A stretch of DNA of 64,000 bases from Yersinia massiliensis CCUG 53443 (GCF_000312485.1 NZ_HE997643.1:1436962-1500961); one strand, 5' to 3'. Shown: positions 21,146-31,977, counted from the first letter of the stretch. Made by a program: numbers and translations. Notes: a model not told the origin generated them from the letters alone.

Positions 21146-21826
21146 ATGGTGATAACAAGCAAGTACGCCAAAACATTTATGTGGGGGCTACTGCTGGTGA
21201 GTCCGGCATTCGCGCAGGTCGCGATGGCGGCTGACCTATCTGTGCAGGTCAATCAGTTCTTCCAGCAGCAATACCCTGACAAAGACAGCCAGGTGAAAGT
21301 CATCATCAAAACGCCGCAGAGCCAATGGCCACAGTGTGAAATGCCTGAAATCACGCTGCCAACCAATGCTCGGCCATGGGGCAATATCAGTCTGTCGGTC
21401 CGTTGCGATGGCGTACGGCGCTTTATCCAAACACAAGTGCAAGTCAGTGGGCGCTATGCGGTGGCAAGCCGCCCATTGGCGGCAGGGGCTAAAATTACCC
21501 CGCAAGATATTGAAATGAAACAAGGTCGATTAGATACCTTGCCGCCCGGTGCCTTACTGGAGCCGCAGTTTGCACAAGGTGCGGTGAGCTTGCGGCATGT
21601 TAATGCGGGCCAACCCATCACCCGTAATATGCTGCGCCGTTTATGGATCATCAAATCGGGGCAAGACGTGCAGGTGCTTGCGCAAGGTGATGGTTTCAAC
21701 GTCAACAGTAATGGTAAGGCGATGAATAATGCGGCCATTAAAGATAATGTTCGCGTGCGCATGCCATCAGGCCAGATCGTGAATGGCGTGGTGGGCGAGG
21801 ATGGCACTATTCGTATTATGTTATGA
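21146..21826 (+). CDS. flgA: P-ring assembly chaperone FlgA
   Basis: FlgA (226 aa from this start) is the periplasmic chaperone for P-ring assembly. A signal peptide is visible (FMWGLLLVSPAFAQVAMA), followed by the SAF domain (YAVASRPLAAGAKITPQDIE) and a C-terminal beta domain (VRVRMPSGQIVNGVVGEDG). ATG 21146 is preferred because GGGGAAG lies just upstream; ATGs at 21122 and 21128 are alternatives adding 6-8 residues. A 20-bp tandem repeat runs across its stop codon. Confidence 0.94.
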   Translation: MVITSKYAKTFMWGLLLVSPAFAQVAMAADLSVQVNQFFQQQYPDKDSQVKVIIKTPQSQWPQCEMPEITLPTNARPWGNISLSVRCDGVRRFIQTQVQVSGRYAVASRPLAAGAKITPQDIEMKQGRLDTLPPGALLEPQFAQGAVSLRHVNAGQPITRNMLRRLWIIKSGQDVQVLAQGDGFNVNSNGKAMNNAAIKDNVRVRMPSGQIVNGVVGEDGTIRIML

Positions 21827-21858
21827 CGGTTCGCATTATCTTATGACGGTTCGAATTA
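21810..21858 (+). repeat. 20-bp tandem repeat across the flgA stop codon
   Basis: TTCGTATTATGTTATGACGG (21810-21829) is followed directly by a second copy with two changes (21830-21849) and the start of a third (TTCGAATTA). The flgA stop TGA at 21824-21826 lies in the first copy. The period is not a multiple of three, so copy-number change would not extend flgA cleanly. Confidence 0.8.
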
Positions 21859-21987
21859 AAACTTGTAGCCTTGTTTGCGGCGTCGTTTTTGCCGCGTATA
21901 GTCACCTGAATCATTGACTCAGGTAAGCTTGCTGAGTTTAACCGCACGTTGAAGACGCTCAATGTGAACCTGTTTAGCTATCGTGAT

Positions 21988-22014
21988 TAAAGTTTTTTTA
22001 ACCTTTGCCGATAA
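21988..22014 (+). promoter_or_regulatory. FliA (sigma-28) promoter for flgMN
   Basis: TAAAGTTT, 11 bases, GCCGATAA: a perfect match to the enterobacterial FliA consensus with exact spacing. It lies 168 bp before the flgM ATG in the 356-bp flgA-flgM gap. It gives late expression of flgM, the anti-sigma factor, closing the known FliA-FlgM loop. The rest of the gap holds only the flgA repeat and a weak GCGGC/GCCGC hairpin. Confidence 0.93.
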
Positions 22015-22182
22015 CCCTAGTATGCAGCTATTTACGGCTATGCCAGACCCTATTACAGGCACCGTAAACCGTGATAATCCCGCCATTTTTCGCTGAAAGA
22101 TAACGGCTGAAAATAGTGGCTGAAAAATAAAAGTTTCGCGGGCCAACAAACGCCAATCCCGCTCGAAAGGGAGCAACATAAA

Positions 22183-22482
22183 ATGAGTATTGAACGCACT
22201 CAACCGCTATCACCAGCAACTAAAGTGCAAGCACGGGAAATCAGTGACATTGCGCAGCAAACGCGTAAGCCTTCTGCCCAGACAAAAACAGCAGTGAGTG
22301 GTACAGAGGTTAAATTGAGTGATGCGCAGGCAAAACTGATGCAACCGGCGGGTCAGGATATCAATGTTGAACGTGTAGAAACATTGAAAGAGGCCATCCG
22401 TACCGGCCAACTGACCATGGATACCGGTAAAATTGCTGATGCCCTGCTAAAAAATGTCGCCGATGACCTTAAAAATAGCTAG
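22183..22482 (+). CDS. flgM: anti-sigma-28 factor FlgM
   Basis: FlgM (99 aa) holds FliA inactive until the hook is complete and is then exported. The C-terminal FliA-binding half is conserved ([20 protein letters not shown], then [11 protein letters not shown]). The N-terminal half is a polar, disordered secretion region. ATG 22183 follows AAAGGGAG. flgN lies 33 bp downstream. Confidence 0.97.
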   Translation: MSIERTQPLSPATKVQAREISDIAQQTRKPSAQTKTAVSGTEVKLSDAQAKLMQPAGQDINVERVETLKEAIRTGQLTMDTGKIADALLKNVADDLKNS

Positions 22483-22515
22483 TCGTCAAAAACCGTCTTA
22501 ATCGTAAAAGGATAC

Positions 22516-22959
22516 GTGGTGGTGGAAAGATTACAGATCAACCTAGACCAGCAATTGGAACTGCTAGAATCACTGACGGCTGTTGTCGCGCAAGAGCAAC
22601 AATTACTGTGCGCCGGTCGGATTCAGGGTATCGTGCTGCAAGGGGTGACTGAACAAAAAAGTTCAATCTTAGCCACACTCGCTTATCTGGATCAAACCCG
22701 TCTCACGACTGAAACTGACGTTAAGGTGCATGCACCCTACCCTCGTCATCCGGCGCTCGCTGAAAGATGGCAGCGTATGTTGCAGTTAGCGGAGGGTCTG
22801 CAGTACAGCAATCTGCACAACGGGTTATTACTACAGCAACACATTGAGCATAATACGCAGGCGCTGGCTATCCTCAATACGCGTCATGGCCAGTCATTGT
22901 ATGGCCCTGATGGCCAGGCGAAAGGCGCCAGTCTACTGGGTCGTAAAATCGGCGTTTAA
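22516..22959 (+). CDS. flgN: export chaperone FlgN
   Basis: FlgN (147 aa) is the chaperone for FlgK and FlgL. It is helical and Gln/Leu-rich, with the family motif VTEQKSSILATLAYLDQTR and a C-terminal LYGPDGQ block. There is no ATG: three GTG codons in a row (22516, 22519, 22522) follow AAAAGGATAC, and the true one is uncertain by two residues. It shares the flgM transcript. Confidence 0.94.
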   Translation: MVVERLQINLDQQLELLESLTAVVAQEQQLLCAGRIQGIVLQGVTEQKSSILATLAYLDQTRLTTETDVKVHAPYPRHPALAERWQRMLQLAEGLQYSNLHNGLLLQQHIEHNTQALAILNTRHGQSLYGPDGQAKGASLLGRKIGV

Positions 22960-23186
22960 TTCCCTGCCGTAAGATTTTGATTTATAAAATAGAGTTATTG
23001 CTCACTGAGATTGATTGCCGCATCGCGGGATTAGTCTCTGTGTCGGCTAAACCACCTCTTTCGCTACACGCCTTTATCACGTTAACTCCCCCTCGTCTCA
23101 AAAATGAGTTTTTTCTCTTGATGGACAGCGCGTTACTCTGCTGTGACTGAGCAACTGTGCTCAGTATCCAGACGGAGAAAACTCAG

Positions 23187-23345
23187 ATGAAAAACCGGAA
23201 AATGAATGTATTGTGGGGGTTGCTGGTCGGTGGCGCACTCGCGCTGTCCATGACGCAGACCGTACGAGCCGCTGAAATGGGATGGGATCATTATCCCTAC
23301 AACTATTGTATGACTTGCTTTCACCCTTTATGGTTTTATCGATAA
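23187..23345 (+). CDS. small exported CxxC peptide, function unknown
   Basis: This is a 52-codon ORF with a GGAG site about nine bases before its ATG. The first roughly 28 residues form a typical Sec signal peptide (MKNRKMN, then hydrophobic WGLLVGGALALSM, then TQTVRAA). The predicted mature part is only about 24 residues, very rich in aromatics (W, Y, F, H), with one CMTC motif near the end and a C-terminal LWFYR. I do not recognise a family. It follows flgN by 227 bp and converges with flhE, overlapping its end by 10 bp. Clear start signals and export features make it a likely real gene, but it has no assigned function. Confidence 0.6.
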   Translation: MKNRKMNVLWGLLVGGALALSMTQTVRAAEMGWDHYPYNYCMTCFHPLWFYR

Positions 23346-23758
23346 TTAACCAGAACTTGGTTACTGATCACTTGCAGCGGCGGATTAACCCGACCTTTGC
23401 CCGCGATAAAGTAGACAAAAGTCAGTTGCGTCGCCGCGGGTTCACCGGCAAGCCCTCGGCTTTGCCCACTCCCCCCCTCGAGTGGCATACAACGGGTTGG
23501 GGTGCATAATTTAACCTGCAAGCCATCTGGCGCTGCTGACATCAATTGGTAGCGCCAGCCCACCGAGACGATACGCGCATTCTCTTGAGCCAGCGCCACG
23601 GGTGAGTGTAGCGGTTTAGCCGAGGTCGCCACACCGCGCGAACTTTGCGTCACCCCGATATCATCTGCCACCCATGTTCCTGAAGCCGCGGCATTGAGCG
23701 GTAATAAGCAAACCGTCAATACCCCGCCGACGATAATGCGCGAGAGGCGAATTAGCAT
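23336..23758 (-). CDS. flhE: flagellar protein FlhE
   Basis: FlhE (140 aa) is a periplasmic protein that, in related bacteria, limits proton leak through the flagellar export gate. A signal peptide is visible (VGGVLTVCLLPLNAAASG), and the body contains two Cys (LCTPTRCMPL) that may form a disulfide. The ATG overlaps the flhA stop by one base (TAATG). It is the last gene of flhBAE and meets the small + strand ORF tail to tail. Confidence 0.93.
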   Translation of the reverse strand: MLIRLSRIIVGGVLTVCLLPLNAAASGTWVADDIGVTQSSRGVATSAKPLHSPVALAQENARIVSVGWRYQLMSAAPDGLQVKLCTPTRCMPLEGGSGQSRGLAGEPAATQLTFVYFIAGKGRVNPPLQVISNQVLVNYR

Positions 23759-25836
23759 TAAGCCGCTCCTATGGTTGAAGTCATACGAATTTGGCGATTA
23801 TCGCCAATTTCCAGATTAGACAGCACCACCATTTGCGGCAGGCTACGACGCAGGAAACGGGCCAATAATGCACGCAGTGCGTGGTTCACCAGCAGCACCG
23901 GCGGCGCACCCAGCATTTCTTGGCGTTGCAGGGCTTGTTTAGATTGTTCGAGCAATCGATCAGCCAAACCCGGTTCTAAACCGCTGCCACCTTGCAGTGC
24001 TTGTAACAACAAACGCTCTAATGCCGCGTCCAAGCCAATAACCTGAATTTCGCCAGTCCCTGGGAACCACTGCTGCGCGATAGAACGGCCTAAAGCCACA
24101 CGGACCACCGCCGTTAATTCGTAAGGGTCTGTTTGATTTGGCGCATGCTCTGCCAATGTCTCAATAATGGTGCGCATATCGCGAATGGACACTCGCTCCA
24201 TCAGCAGGTTTTGCAGCACTTTGTGCAACGTGGTGAGTGTCACAACACCGGGAATGAAATCTTCCGTCAGTTTCGGCATATCTTGGGCGACGCGATCCAG
24301 CAATTGCTGCGTTTCCTGACGGCCAAACAATTCGCTGGCATATTGGCTAATCAAATGATTCAGGTGTGTTGCCACCACTGTACTGGCTTCCACCACCGTA
24401 AAGCCTTGAATTTGCGCCTGTTCACGCAATGCACTCTCGATCCATACCGCAGCCAAACCGAAAGCGGGATCATGGGTGGCCTCACCCGGTAACGTCCCCA
24501 CCGCATTGCCTGGGTTGATCGCCAGCCAACGGCCAGGATGGGCTTCGCCGCTGCCAATCTCCACCCCTTTCATTAATATCCGATAGCTGGCGGGTGGCAG
24601 TTCCAGATTATCGCGGATATGCACCACCGGAGGCAGATACCCCATCTCTTGGGCAAACTTTTTACGGATACTGCGGATGCGCCCCAAGAGTTCGCCATTT
24701 TGCTGGAAATCCACCATCGGGATCAGGCGATAGCCCACTTCCATCCCCAGTGGGTCTTCCAACTGAACATCTGACCAAGTGGCTTCCGTCGCTTGTTGCT
24801 GATCCTGTACCACCGGCGAGTCTGCCGTCGCGGCCGGTTTTTCTTGATTGCCACGCAGCCGCCAAGCTAATGCCAGCAATGCCGCGGTGAACAGCAGGAA
24901 GACAAAGTTTGGCATTCCGGGGACTAAGCCCAGTAAACCCAATACGCTGGCACTCAATACCATCACCCGTGGGTTATTGAATAGCTGGGTGACCATTTGC
25001 TGGCCAACGTCCTGATCGGTACTCACGCGGGTGACGATAACACCGGCTGCGGTTGAAATAACCAAGGCCGGAATTTGCGCCACCAGACCATCACCGATGG
25101 TCAATAACGTATAGGTTTCTGCGGCGTGACCGACAGCCATGTTGTGCTGAAGCACCCCCACCAATAGGCCACCGACCACGTTAATGACCATGATCATTAA
25201 GCCCGCAATCGCATCCCCGCGGACAAATTTACTGGCCCCGTCCATCGAGCCGTAGAAATCGGCCTCTTGCGTCACATCAGAACGGCGCTTTTTCGCTTCA
25301 TCTTCACCAATCAAGCCAGCATTTAAGTCCGCATCGATTGCCATCTGCTTGCCGGGCATTCCATCAAGGACAAAGCGTGCGCCCACTTCGGCAATACGCC
25401 CCGCCCCCTTGGTAATAACCATAAAGTTGATGATGACCAAGATGATGAAAACGACAATACCGATGGCAAAATTACCGCCAACCAAGAAGTGACCAAAGGC
25501 CTCAACCACACGACCTGCTGCGCCGGCCCCCGTATGACCATCCATCAGAATGATACGCGTCGAGGCCACGTTCAGGGATAAACGGAGTAAAGTTGAGAAC
25601 AGCAAAATGGTCGGGAATGCGGCAAAATCAAGCGTGCGCTGGGTAAACATCGCCACCAGCAATACCATGATGGACAGCGCAATATTGAAGGTAAACAGCA
25701 AATCAAGCACGAAGGGAGGCAGCGGCAATACCATCATCGACAAGATCAGTAAGATCAGTATCGGGCCCGCAAGGATTTGCCACTGCGTATCTTTAAAATT
25801 GCTCGGTAAACGAAGCAGGGCGGCCAAATTTGCCAT
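23758..25836 (-). CDS. flhA: flagellar export gate protein FlhA
   Basis: FlhA (692 aa) is the large export-gate component: eight membrane helices in the N-terminal half and a cytoplasmic ring domain that docks chaperone-substrate complexes. The FHIPEP signature region is visible (STLLRLSLNVASTRIILMDG, then GAGRIAEVGARFVLDGMPGK). The linker contains a Pro/Ala/Gln-rich stretch near residues 330-350. The start overlaps the flhB stop (TAATG), so the two are translationally coupled. Confidence 0.98.
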   Translation of the reverse strand: MANLAALLRLPSNFKDTQWQILAGPILILLILSMMVLPLPPFVLDLLFTFNIALSIMVLLVAMFTQRTLDFAAFPTILLFSTLLRLSLNVASTRIILMDGHTGAGAAGRVVEAFGHFLVGGNFAIGIVVFIILVIINFMVITKGAGRIAEVGARFVLDGMPGKQMAIDADLNAGLIGEDEAKKRRSDVTQEADFYGSMDGASKFVRGDAIAGLMIMVINVVGGLLVGVLQHNMAVGHAAETYTLLTIGDGLVAQIPALVISTAAGVIVTRVSTDQDVGQQMVTQLFNNPRVMVLSASVLGLLGLVPGMPNFVFLLFTAALLALAWRLRGNQEKPAATADSPVVQDQQQATEATWSDVQLEDPLGMEVGYRLIPMVDFQQNGELLGRIRSIRKKFAQEMGYLPPVVHIRDNLELPPASYRILMKGVEIGSGEAHPGRWLAINPGNAVGTLPGEATHDPAFGLAAVWIESALREQAQIQGFTVVEASTVVATHLNHLISQYASELFGRQETQQLLDRVAQDMPKLTEDFIPGVVTLTTLHKVLQNLLMERVSIRDMRTIIETLAEHAPNQTDPYELTAVVRVALGRSIAQQWFPGTGEIQVIGLDAALERLLLQALQGGSGLEPGLADRLLEQSKQALQRQEMLGAPPVLLVNHALRALLARFLRRSLPQMVVLSNLEIGDNRQIRMTSTIGAA

Positions 25837-26990
25837 TAGTCAGTCTCACTCTCTGTTGCAAAATCCAGTGCTTCCGGCACTGGCAGATGTTCAGGTTTTT
25901 TCGGGATTAGCCCACCTTCTCGCTTCCAACGTTTCAGTTGATAGACCCAAGCAAGCACTTCCGCGACCGCCGCATAAAGGGTGGCGGGAATATGTTGACC
26001 GACTTCGCTGTGGCGGAATAATGCCCTCGCCAACGGTGGCGCTTCTAATAAAGGAATGCGGTTTTCTGCGCCTAACTCACGAATACGCAGTGCCACCGCG
26101 CCCGCCCCTTTCGCCAACACTTTCGGCGCACTCATTTTTGCCTCGTTGTATTGCAGCGCCACGGCGTAATGCGTCGGGTTGGTGACAATCACATCGGCTT
26201 TCGGGACATCCGCCATCATGCGCCGACGGGCCATCGCCCGTTGTTGCTGACGAATGCGCCCTTTCACATGGGGGTCACCTTCTTGATCTTTAAACTCATC
26301 ACGTATCTCTTGCTTGGTCATACGCAATTTTTTGATATTGCTGGTGATTTGGTAAAACACGTCAAAGCCGACCATCGGCGTCAGGCCGAGTACCACCACC
26401 AGCCCGCAGAGAATAATCAGGTGCAGGGCATCCCCTAATGCCGCCACCGGTGGCGCCGCCATCAAACGCATAATGTCTGGCCAGTTGTGCCAGAGGAAAA
26501 TACCGGTCACCCAGCCGACTAACGTCGCCTTCAATATTGCTTTGAGTAACTCAGCCAACGCTTGGCTTGAAAACATCCTTTTTAAGCCTGAAATAAGGCT
26601 CATCCGTTTCAGGTCAAACTTGATTGATTCACCGCTAAACAGCACGCCGCCCAACAGCATCGGCACCGAAATGGCCACTATCACCAAACCAGCAAATATC
26701 GGTAGCAGTGCGATTAACGTTTGGCGCAGCAACATGCCAATTTGCCGCAACATCTGTTTGTCATTCGTGACCACGCCATGATCAAAATGCAGGCCTTGGG
26801 CAATCATGGCCGCCAGTTGTCGCGCCATGGATTCCCCTGAAACCCACAGGATCGCCAAACCGGCCCCGAGCATCAGCATCGAGGTCAGTTCGCGCGAGCG
26901 CGGGATCTGGCCTTTTTCGCGAGCCTTCTCCAGCTTGTGGGCTGTGGGTTCCTCGCTTTTTTCCAGATCGCTATCTTCAGACACCGCCAC
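25836..26990 (-). CDS. flhB: flagellar export specificity switch FlhB
   Basis: FlhB (384 aa) is the autocleaving switch that changes export from hook to filament substrates. The cleavage motif N-P-T-H starts at about residue 271 (VIVTNPTHYAVALQY). Four hydrophobic helices occupy the N-terminal half. The start is GTG (26990) behind AGGA; a GTG two codons later is possible. It is the first gene of flhBAE, and its 279-bp upstream region should hold a class II promoter. Confidence 0.97.
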   Translation of the reverse strand: MAVSEDSDLEKSEEPTAHKLEKAREKGQIPRSRELTSMLMLGAGLAILWVSGESMARQLAAMIAQGLHFDHGVVTNDKQMLRQIGMLLRQTLIALLPIFAGLVIVAISVPMLLGGVLFSGESIKFDLKRMSLISGLKRMFSSQALAELLKAILKATLVGWVTGIFLWHNWPDIMRLMAAPPVAALGDALHLIILCGLVVVLGLTPMVGFDVFYQITSNIKKLRMTKQEIRDEFKDQEGDPHVKGRIRQQQRAMARRRMMADVPKADVIVTNPTHYAVALQYNEAKMSAPKVLAKGAGAVALRIRELGAENRIPLLEAPPLARALFRHSEVGQHIPATLYAAVAEVLAWVYQLKRWKREGGLIPKKPEHLPVPEALDFATESETD

Positions 26991-27215
26991 TATTCCTATT
27001 CAGCATAATGGGTCCTGTTCTGTGAGCGTTCCGTATCAGGGAAATGGATAAGAGACAAAAATTGATGCTAAGCATGCCAAACATTCCATAAGCCTATGGA
27101 TGGAACAACGCTGTAATTAGTGGGTTATTTCGTGGATGAGCAATACTTACCCGCGTTCATTAGCAGGTCATGGGCTGGTGTGAGACATTTGGCGGGCGAT
27201 TGATGAAATAAGAAA

Positions 27216-27249
27216 GCATACAGATGAGAGTCTCCTCTCATCTGTATGC
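27216..27249 (-). terminator. hairpin terminator after cheZ
   Basis: GCATACAGATGAGAG pairs perfectly over 15 bp with CTCTCATCTGTATGC around a 4-nt loop. On the minus strand it is followed by a T-rich TTTCTTATTT. It lies 20 bp after the cheZ stop and probably ends the che transcript before the flhB promoter region. A second, smaller inverted repeat (TCCATA-agcc-TATGGA, 27085-27100) lies nearer flhB. Confidence 0.8.
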
Positions 27250-27269
27250 CTCTATTATCTTTAGTCGAC

Positions 27270-27914
27270 TTAGAAACCTAAGCTGTCCAACAGATCGTCA
27301 ACTTGATCTTGGCTGGCAATGACACCGGCACCGTTTTTATCCATCTGCGGCCCATTGAGTAGGCTATCAGTGGATTTCTGCGGTTTTGACGGCATATCGG
27401 GAATATTTTCCATCAGCACCATCAACAGTTGCTTCTCAATTTCTTGCACCACATCCATCATGCGCTTAATGACCTGACCGGTGAGGTCTTGGAAATCCTG
27501 CGCCATCATGATTTCCAACAATTGTGCGTTGGTAAAAGCAGTATGTTGTGGCACGACATCCAGATAATCACGGGTATCCGTGACCAAAGAACGTGCATCA
27601 GAAAGCTCGATTGGATTAGCAAACCATTCATCCCAACGAACTTTAAGCGCTTTCGCTGATGACTCCAATTCATTCTGGCGTGGCTGCGCTGCTTCAACGC
27701 AGTTCAGCGCTCTTTCAGCGGCTTGCGCCGTCATATGGACCACGTAGTCCAAGCGATCACGCGCGTCAGGAATTGCTTCCGCCGCCTGAGCAATGGCTTG
27801 ATCCAGACCTAATTCACGTAAGCTGTCCCGTAGCATCCGTGTGAGGCTACCGATACGGCTAATAATATCACTGGCTGATGCCGCATCTGATGCAGGCATT
27901 TGATGGTTATTCAT
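27270..27914 (-). CDS. cheZ: CheY-P phosphatase CheZ
   Basis: CheZ (214 aa) dephosphorylates CheY-P and ends the tumble signal. The active-site helix with the catalytic Gln is visible in [20 protein letters not shown]. The C-terminal amphipathic CheY-binding peptide ([14 protein letters not shown]) is intact. It lies 9 bp after cheY and is the last gene of the che operon. Confidence 0.98.
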   Translation of the reverse strand: MNNHQMPASDAASASDIISRIGSLTRMLRDSLRELGLDQAIAQAAEAIPDARDRLDYVVHMTAQAAERALNCVEAAQPRQNELESSAKALKVRWDEWFANPIELSDARSLVTDTRDYLDVVPQHTAFTNAQLLEIMMAQDFQDLTGQVIKRMMDVVQEIEKQLLMVLMENIPDMPSKPQKSTDSLLNGPQMDKNGAGVIASQDQVDDLLDSLGF

Positions 27915-27923
27915 TCCGCCTCC

Positions 27924-28349
<426 letters not shown>

Positions 28350-28401
28350 TTAATATCTACACCCGATTTTCATCGGAAGAAAATGAATGCCCAAAGTCGC
28401 T

Positions 28402-29451
28402 TTATATACGTAGGGCTTGACCACTACTAATCTGCGCCAACATACGTTGGCTTATTTGGTTCAAATCCAGTATTTCATTGACACCGCCCATGCCGATGGC
28501 TTCACGCGGCATGCCGAAGACCACACAACTGGCTTCGTTTTGCGCGATGGTATAAGCCCCTGCCCGATGCATTTCCAATAAACCGGCGGCACCGTCATTT
28601 CCCATCCCCGTCAGGATCACGCCAACCGCATTTCGCCCCGCATACTGCGCCACGGATCGAAATAGCACATCGACCGAAGGACGATGGCGATTCACAGCAG
28701 GCCCGTCATGGATGCGTACTTGATAGTTTGCCCCACTACGTGCCAGTTCCATGTGCCGATCACCGGGTGCAATATAGGCGTGTCCGGGCAATACCCGTTC
28801 ACCGTCTTCTGCTTCTTTCACCGTAATCTGGCATAACTTATTGAGCCGCTCGGCAAATGAACGGGTAAAACCCGGTGGCATATGCTGAGTGATCAACAGT
28901 GCTGGGCTGGTCGGCGGTAATGGCTGTAACACGGTACGAATGGCTTCGGTTCCCCCAGTCGAAGCCCCGATAGCGATCAACTTTTCGCTACTGAGCAGCG
29001 GGGTATGCGTTAGCATCACTGGCGCGTGTTCTGGGCCTCGCTGTGGTAAACGGGCTTTCGCTGCTGTGCGGATTTTCTCCGCAATCAACTCGCTGTATGC
29101 CAGCATCCCCTCTCTGATCCCCAATTGCGGTTTGGTGACAAAATCGATGGCCCCCAATTCCAGCGCTCGCATGGTTATCTCAGAATTTTTACCGGTTAAT
29201 GATGACACCATCACCACCGGCATTGGCCGCAAACGCATCAGTTTCTCAAGGAAATCCAACCCATCCATACGTGGCATTTCAACGTCGAGCGTCAAAACCT
29301 GTGGATTGAATTTTTTGATCAAATCGCGGGCGACCAAAGGATCGGGTGCAGCAGCAACCATTTCCATATCTGGGTGACTGTTAATAATCTCTGTCATCAA
29401 CTGACGCATCAATGCAGAATCATCAACGCACAATACTCTGATTTTACTCAT
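28402..29451 (-). CDS. cheB: receptor methylesterase CheB
   Basis: CheB (349 aa) removes methyl groups from receptors when phosphorylated. The N-terminal receiver domain has Asp56 (LTLDVEMP). The C-terminal esterase domain has the catalytic triad motifs IGASTGG (Ser), ITQHMPPGF (His) and TGMGNDGA (Asp). ATG 29451 overlaps the cheR stop (ATGA) and follows AAGGAGAGG. The in-frame GTG one codon earlier is less likely. Confidence 0.98.
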   Translation of the reverse strand: MSKIRVLCVDDSALMRQLMTEIINSHPDMEMVAAAPDPLVARDLIKKFNPQVLTLDVEMPRMDGLDFLEKLMRLRPMPVVMVSSLTGKNSEITMRALELGAIDFVTKPQLGIREGMLAYSELIAEKIRTAAKARLPQRGPEHAPVMLTHTPLLSSEKLIAIGASTGGTEAIRTVLQPLPPTSPALLITQHMPPGFTRSFAERLNKLCQITVKEAEDGERVLPGHAYIAPGDRHMELARSGANYQVRIHDGPAVNRHRPSVDVLFRSVAQYAGRNAVGVILTGMGNDGAAGLLEMHRAGAYTIAQNEASCVVFGMPREAIGMGGVNEILDLNQISQRMLAQISSGQALRI

Positions 29452-30311
29452 CACCTCTCCTTGGTCAGCCCATAAACGGTCTGCCCGCGCAAATAGAATT
29501 CCCGACTAATTTGACTGAAATTCTCCGAATGACCTGCAAACATCAGGCCGCCGGGTTTTAGCAAAGGGACAAAGCGACGCAGAATGCGCTCCTGCGTTTC
29601 TTTATCAAAATAAATCATCACGTTACGACAAAAGATTGCATCAAACTGGCCTGGCAATGCCCAATCCGGTGCCAACAGATTTAGCTGCTGGAACTGAATC
29701 ATATTGGCCAGATCTGGCCGCACCCGCACCATGCCCTGATGCGGGCCAGTGCCACGCAAGAAGTAGCGTTGCATCTGTTGCGCCGACAATGAACGCAACT
29801 CATCTTGCCGATAGACGCCGCTCACTGCTTTATCTAAAACTTGCGTATCGATGTCACTGGCAATGACTTGGCAAGCGCCCGAACGATTTCCTAGTGCATC
29901 ACTTAATGTCATGGCAATAGAATAAGGTTCTTCACCCGTCGATGCCGCCGTGCTCCAGACCGAATAAGTTCCCGACCGCTGGCGTGCATGTTCAGCCAGA
30001 ATCGGAAAATGGTGCGCCTCACGGAAAAAGGCCGTCAGGTTAGTGGTCAGCGCATTAACAAACGCCTGCCACTCTGCACTGTTCGGATCACTTTCTAACA
30101 ACGCTAAATATTGACCAAAATCGTTAATATCCAGCAATCTCAACCGCCTAACTAAGCGGTTATAGACCATTTCTCGTTTATGATCGGCCAGTACAATACC
30201 GGCCCGTTGATAAATAAGTTGGCAAATGCGCCGGAAGTGGACATCCGACAGCGGGAGCCGCTGAATCATCTGGGTCAGAATCGATCCAGATTCTTGGGGT
30301 GAAGGTTTCAT
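29451..30311 (-). CDS. cheR: receptor methyltransferase CheR
   Basis: CheR (286 aa) methylates receptor glutamates with S-adenosylmethionine. The SAM-binding motif is visible ([19 protein letters not shown]), with [14 protein letters not shown] as the second family block. It starts 28 bp after the upstream receptor gene and overlaps cheB, so receptor and adaptation enzymes form one unit. Confidence 0.98.
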   Translation of the reverse strand: MKPSPQESGSILTQMIQRLPLSDVHFRRICQLIYQRAGIVLADHKREMVYNRLVRRLRLLDINDFGQYLALLESDPNSAEWQAFVNALTTNLTAFFREAHHFPILAEHARQRSGTYSVWSTAASTGEEPYSIAMTLSDALGNRSGACQVIASDIDTQVLDKAVSGVYRQDELRSLSAQQMQRYFLRGTGPHQGMVRVRPDLANMIQFQQLNLLAPDWALPGQFDAIFCRNVMIYFDKETQERILRRFVPLLKPGGLMFAGHSENFSQISREFYLRGQTVYGLTKER

Positions 30312-30339
30312 CCAGTTTCACCCCACAATACCGTCTTCG

Positions 30340-31977
30340 TTACGCCGTTTGACAATCTGGGATTTCCTTCACAACTGGTTGCTTACCACTGCTCACTGCT
30401 GCGTGCCCCTCCCCGTCGTCGCTATCCTGCTCCAAACGAAAAACAGACACTGCATGGGAGAGCAAACTTGCCTGCTCTTCCAATGCGTTAGCCGCAGCCG
30501 CAGCCTCTTCCACTAATGCGGCGTTTTGCTGAGTGACCTGATCCATTTGTGTTACCGCGAGTGAAACCTGCTCAATTCCTCGGCTCTGTTCATCCGAAGC
30601 GGAAGCGATTTCACCCATAATGTCGGTAACCCGAGTCACTGAGCGAACGATCTCTTCCATGGTAGTCCCCGCATTTTCGACCAGAGTGGACCCCTGGCTC
30701 ACACGGCTGACCGATTCTTCGATCAACACTTTAATTTCTTTTGCTGCTTGCGCACTGCGCTGGGCTAAATTGCGAACTTCACCCGCAACAACGGCAAAAC
30801 CACGCCCCTGTTCGCCCGCTCGTGCCGCTTCAACCGCGGCATTTAGTGCCAGTATGTTGGTCTGGAAGGCAATACCATCAATCACACTGATGATGGCACC
30901 AATCTTCTTCGAACTGGTTTCGATAGCATGCATGGTGGTGACAACACTGCCCGCTAACTCGCCCCCTTTTGCCGCCGTACCCGAGGCATTTTGCGCCAGT
31001 TGCGTGGCTTGACGCGCGTTATCCGCGTTCTGTTTCACCGTCGCGGTCAGTTGCTCCATACTGGCGGCCGTTTGCTCCAATGAAGCGGCTTGCTGTTCAG
31101 TTCTCGCCGACAAATCATTGTTGCCAGCCGAAATTTCTTGAATGCCCGTCAACATGGATTGCGTACCGTCACGAACGTGGCTCACCGTGGTGATAAGTGA
31201 GTGCTGCATGGTGCGTAAACTGGCAAACATCTGACTAATTTCGTTGCGGCCAGACACATCAATTTGACCCGATAAATCGCCCTGTGCGATGCGGTCAAAG
31301 TGAGAGCGCATGATCTTCAGTGGGTTAACAAACATGGTTCGCAGCCAGATAAGTGACGAAATCGCCATCGCGATCACCATCAAAATTGCGCCACCAAATA
31401 TCCACATCGAGAGATGATAAGCCTGCTGATTCTCCGTGCCCGCTTCTGCAATCACTTCATTGGCGTATTGCAAGTACTGCAAGAAATCCGCTTCGAATAA
31501 ATCTTGTGTTTTCTGTGTTGGCTGGTCCATAAACGCTTGTAAATTACCGGCCTCCAGAAAATCGATTAACTGCCGTAGCGAGACGCGTAGATTCTGATAA
31601 CTGTTTTTGGTCGCTTCCAGTAATTCACCGCCGGTATCACTTTCATCCAGCCGTGGTACTGCCAAAAATTGATTGAAATAAAGATCCGCTTTCTGCAATG
31701 AGCTACGTGCATTGCCCATTAATGCATTAACTTGCTCCTGAGGAACTTTGAGAGCCGAACGAGTCCCCGCTCGGTTTAAGGTATTACGCGCTTGAAGTAA
31801 GGATACCCAACTGAGGCTTAACGCATCCCGTTGCTGACTACTGAGATCCACACGATTTAAGTTTTGGTAATCTGAGCGAAAAGCCGTGAATGACAGACCA
31901 CTCGAAATTAATTGGATCGTGCAAATTAAGATCAATAACAGGAAAAAGCTGGTAGAAATCCGGATTCGGCTAAACAT
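30340..31977 (-). CDS. methyl-accepting chemotaxis protein (Tar-like)
   Basis: This is a chemoreceptor of 545 aa. An N-terminal membrane helix ([18 protein letters not shown]) is followed by a four-helix periplasmic ligand domain with the amino-acid-binding-like [15 protein letters not shown] segment. Then come a second helix near 193-213, HAMP, methylation helices and the hairpin tip ([20 protein letters not shown]). The C terminus ends [11 protein letters not shown] with no NWETF pentapeptide, so CheR and CheB cannot dock on it directly. It lies 117 bp after the Tsr-like gene and may depend on it for adaptation. Ligand unknown. Confidence 0.93.
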   Translation of the reverse strand: MFSRIRISTSFFLLLILICTIQLISSGLSFTAFRSDYQNLNRVDLSSQQRDALSLSWVSLLQARNTLNRAGTRSALKVPQEQVNALMGNARSSLQKADLYFNQFLAVPRLDESDTGGELLEATKNSYQNLRVSLRQLIDFLEAGNLQAFMDQPTQKTQDLFEADFLQYLQYANEVIAEAGTENQQAYHLSMWIFGGAILMVIAMAISSLIWLRTMFVNPLKIMRSHFDRIAQGDLSGQIDVSGRNEISQMFASLRTMQHSLITTVSHVRDGTQSMLTGIQEISAGNNDLSARTEQQAASLEQTAASMEQLTATVKQNADNARQATQLAQNASGTAAKGGELAGSVVTTMHAIETSSKKIGAIISVIDGIAFQTNILALNAAVEAARAGEQGRGFAVVAGEVRNLAQRSAQAAKEIKVLIEESVSRVSQGSTLVENAGTTMEEIVRSVTRVTDIMGEIASASDEQSRGIEQVSLAVTQMDQVTQQNAALVEEAAAAANALEEQASLLSHAVSVFRLEQDSDDGEGHAAVSSGKQPVVKEIPDCQTA

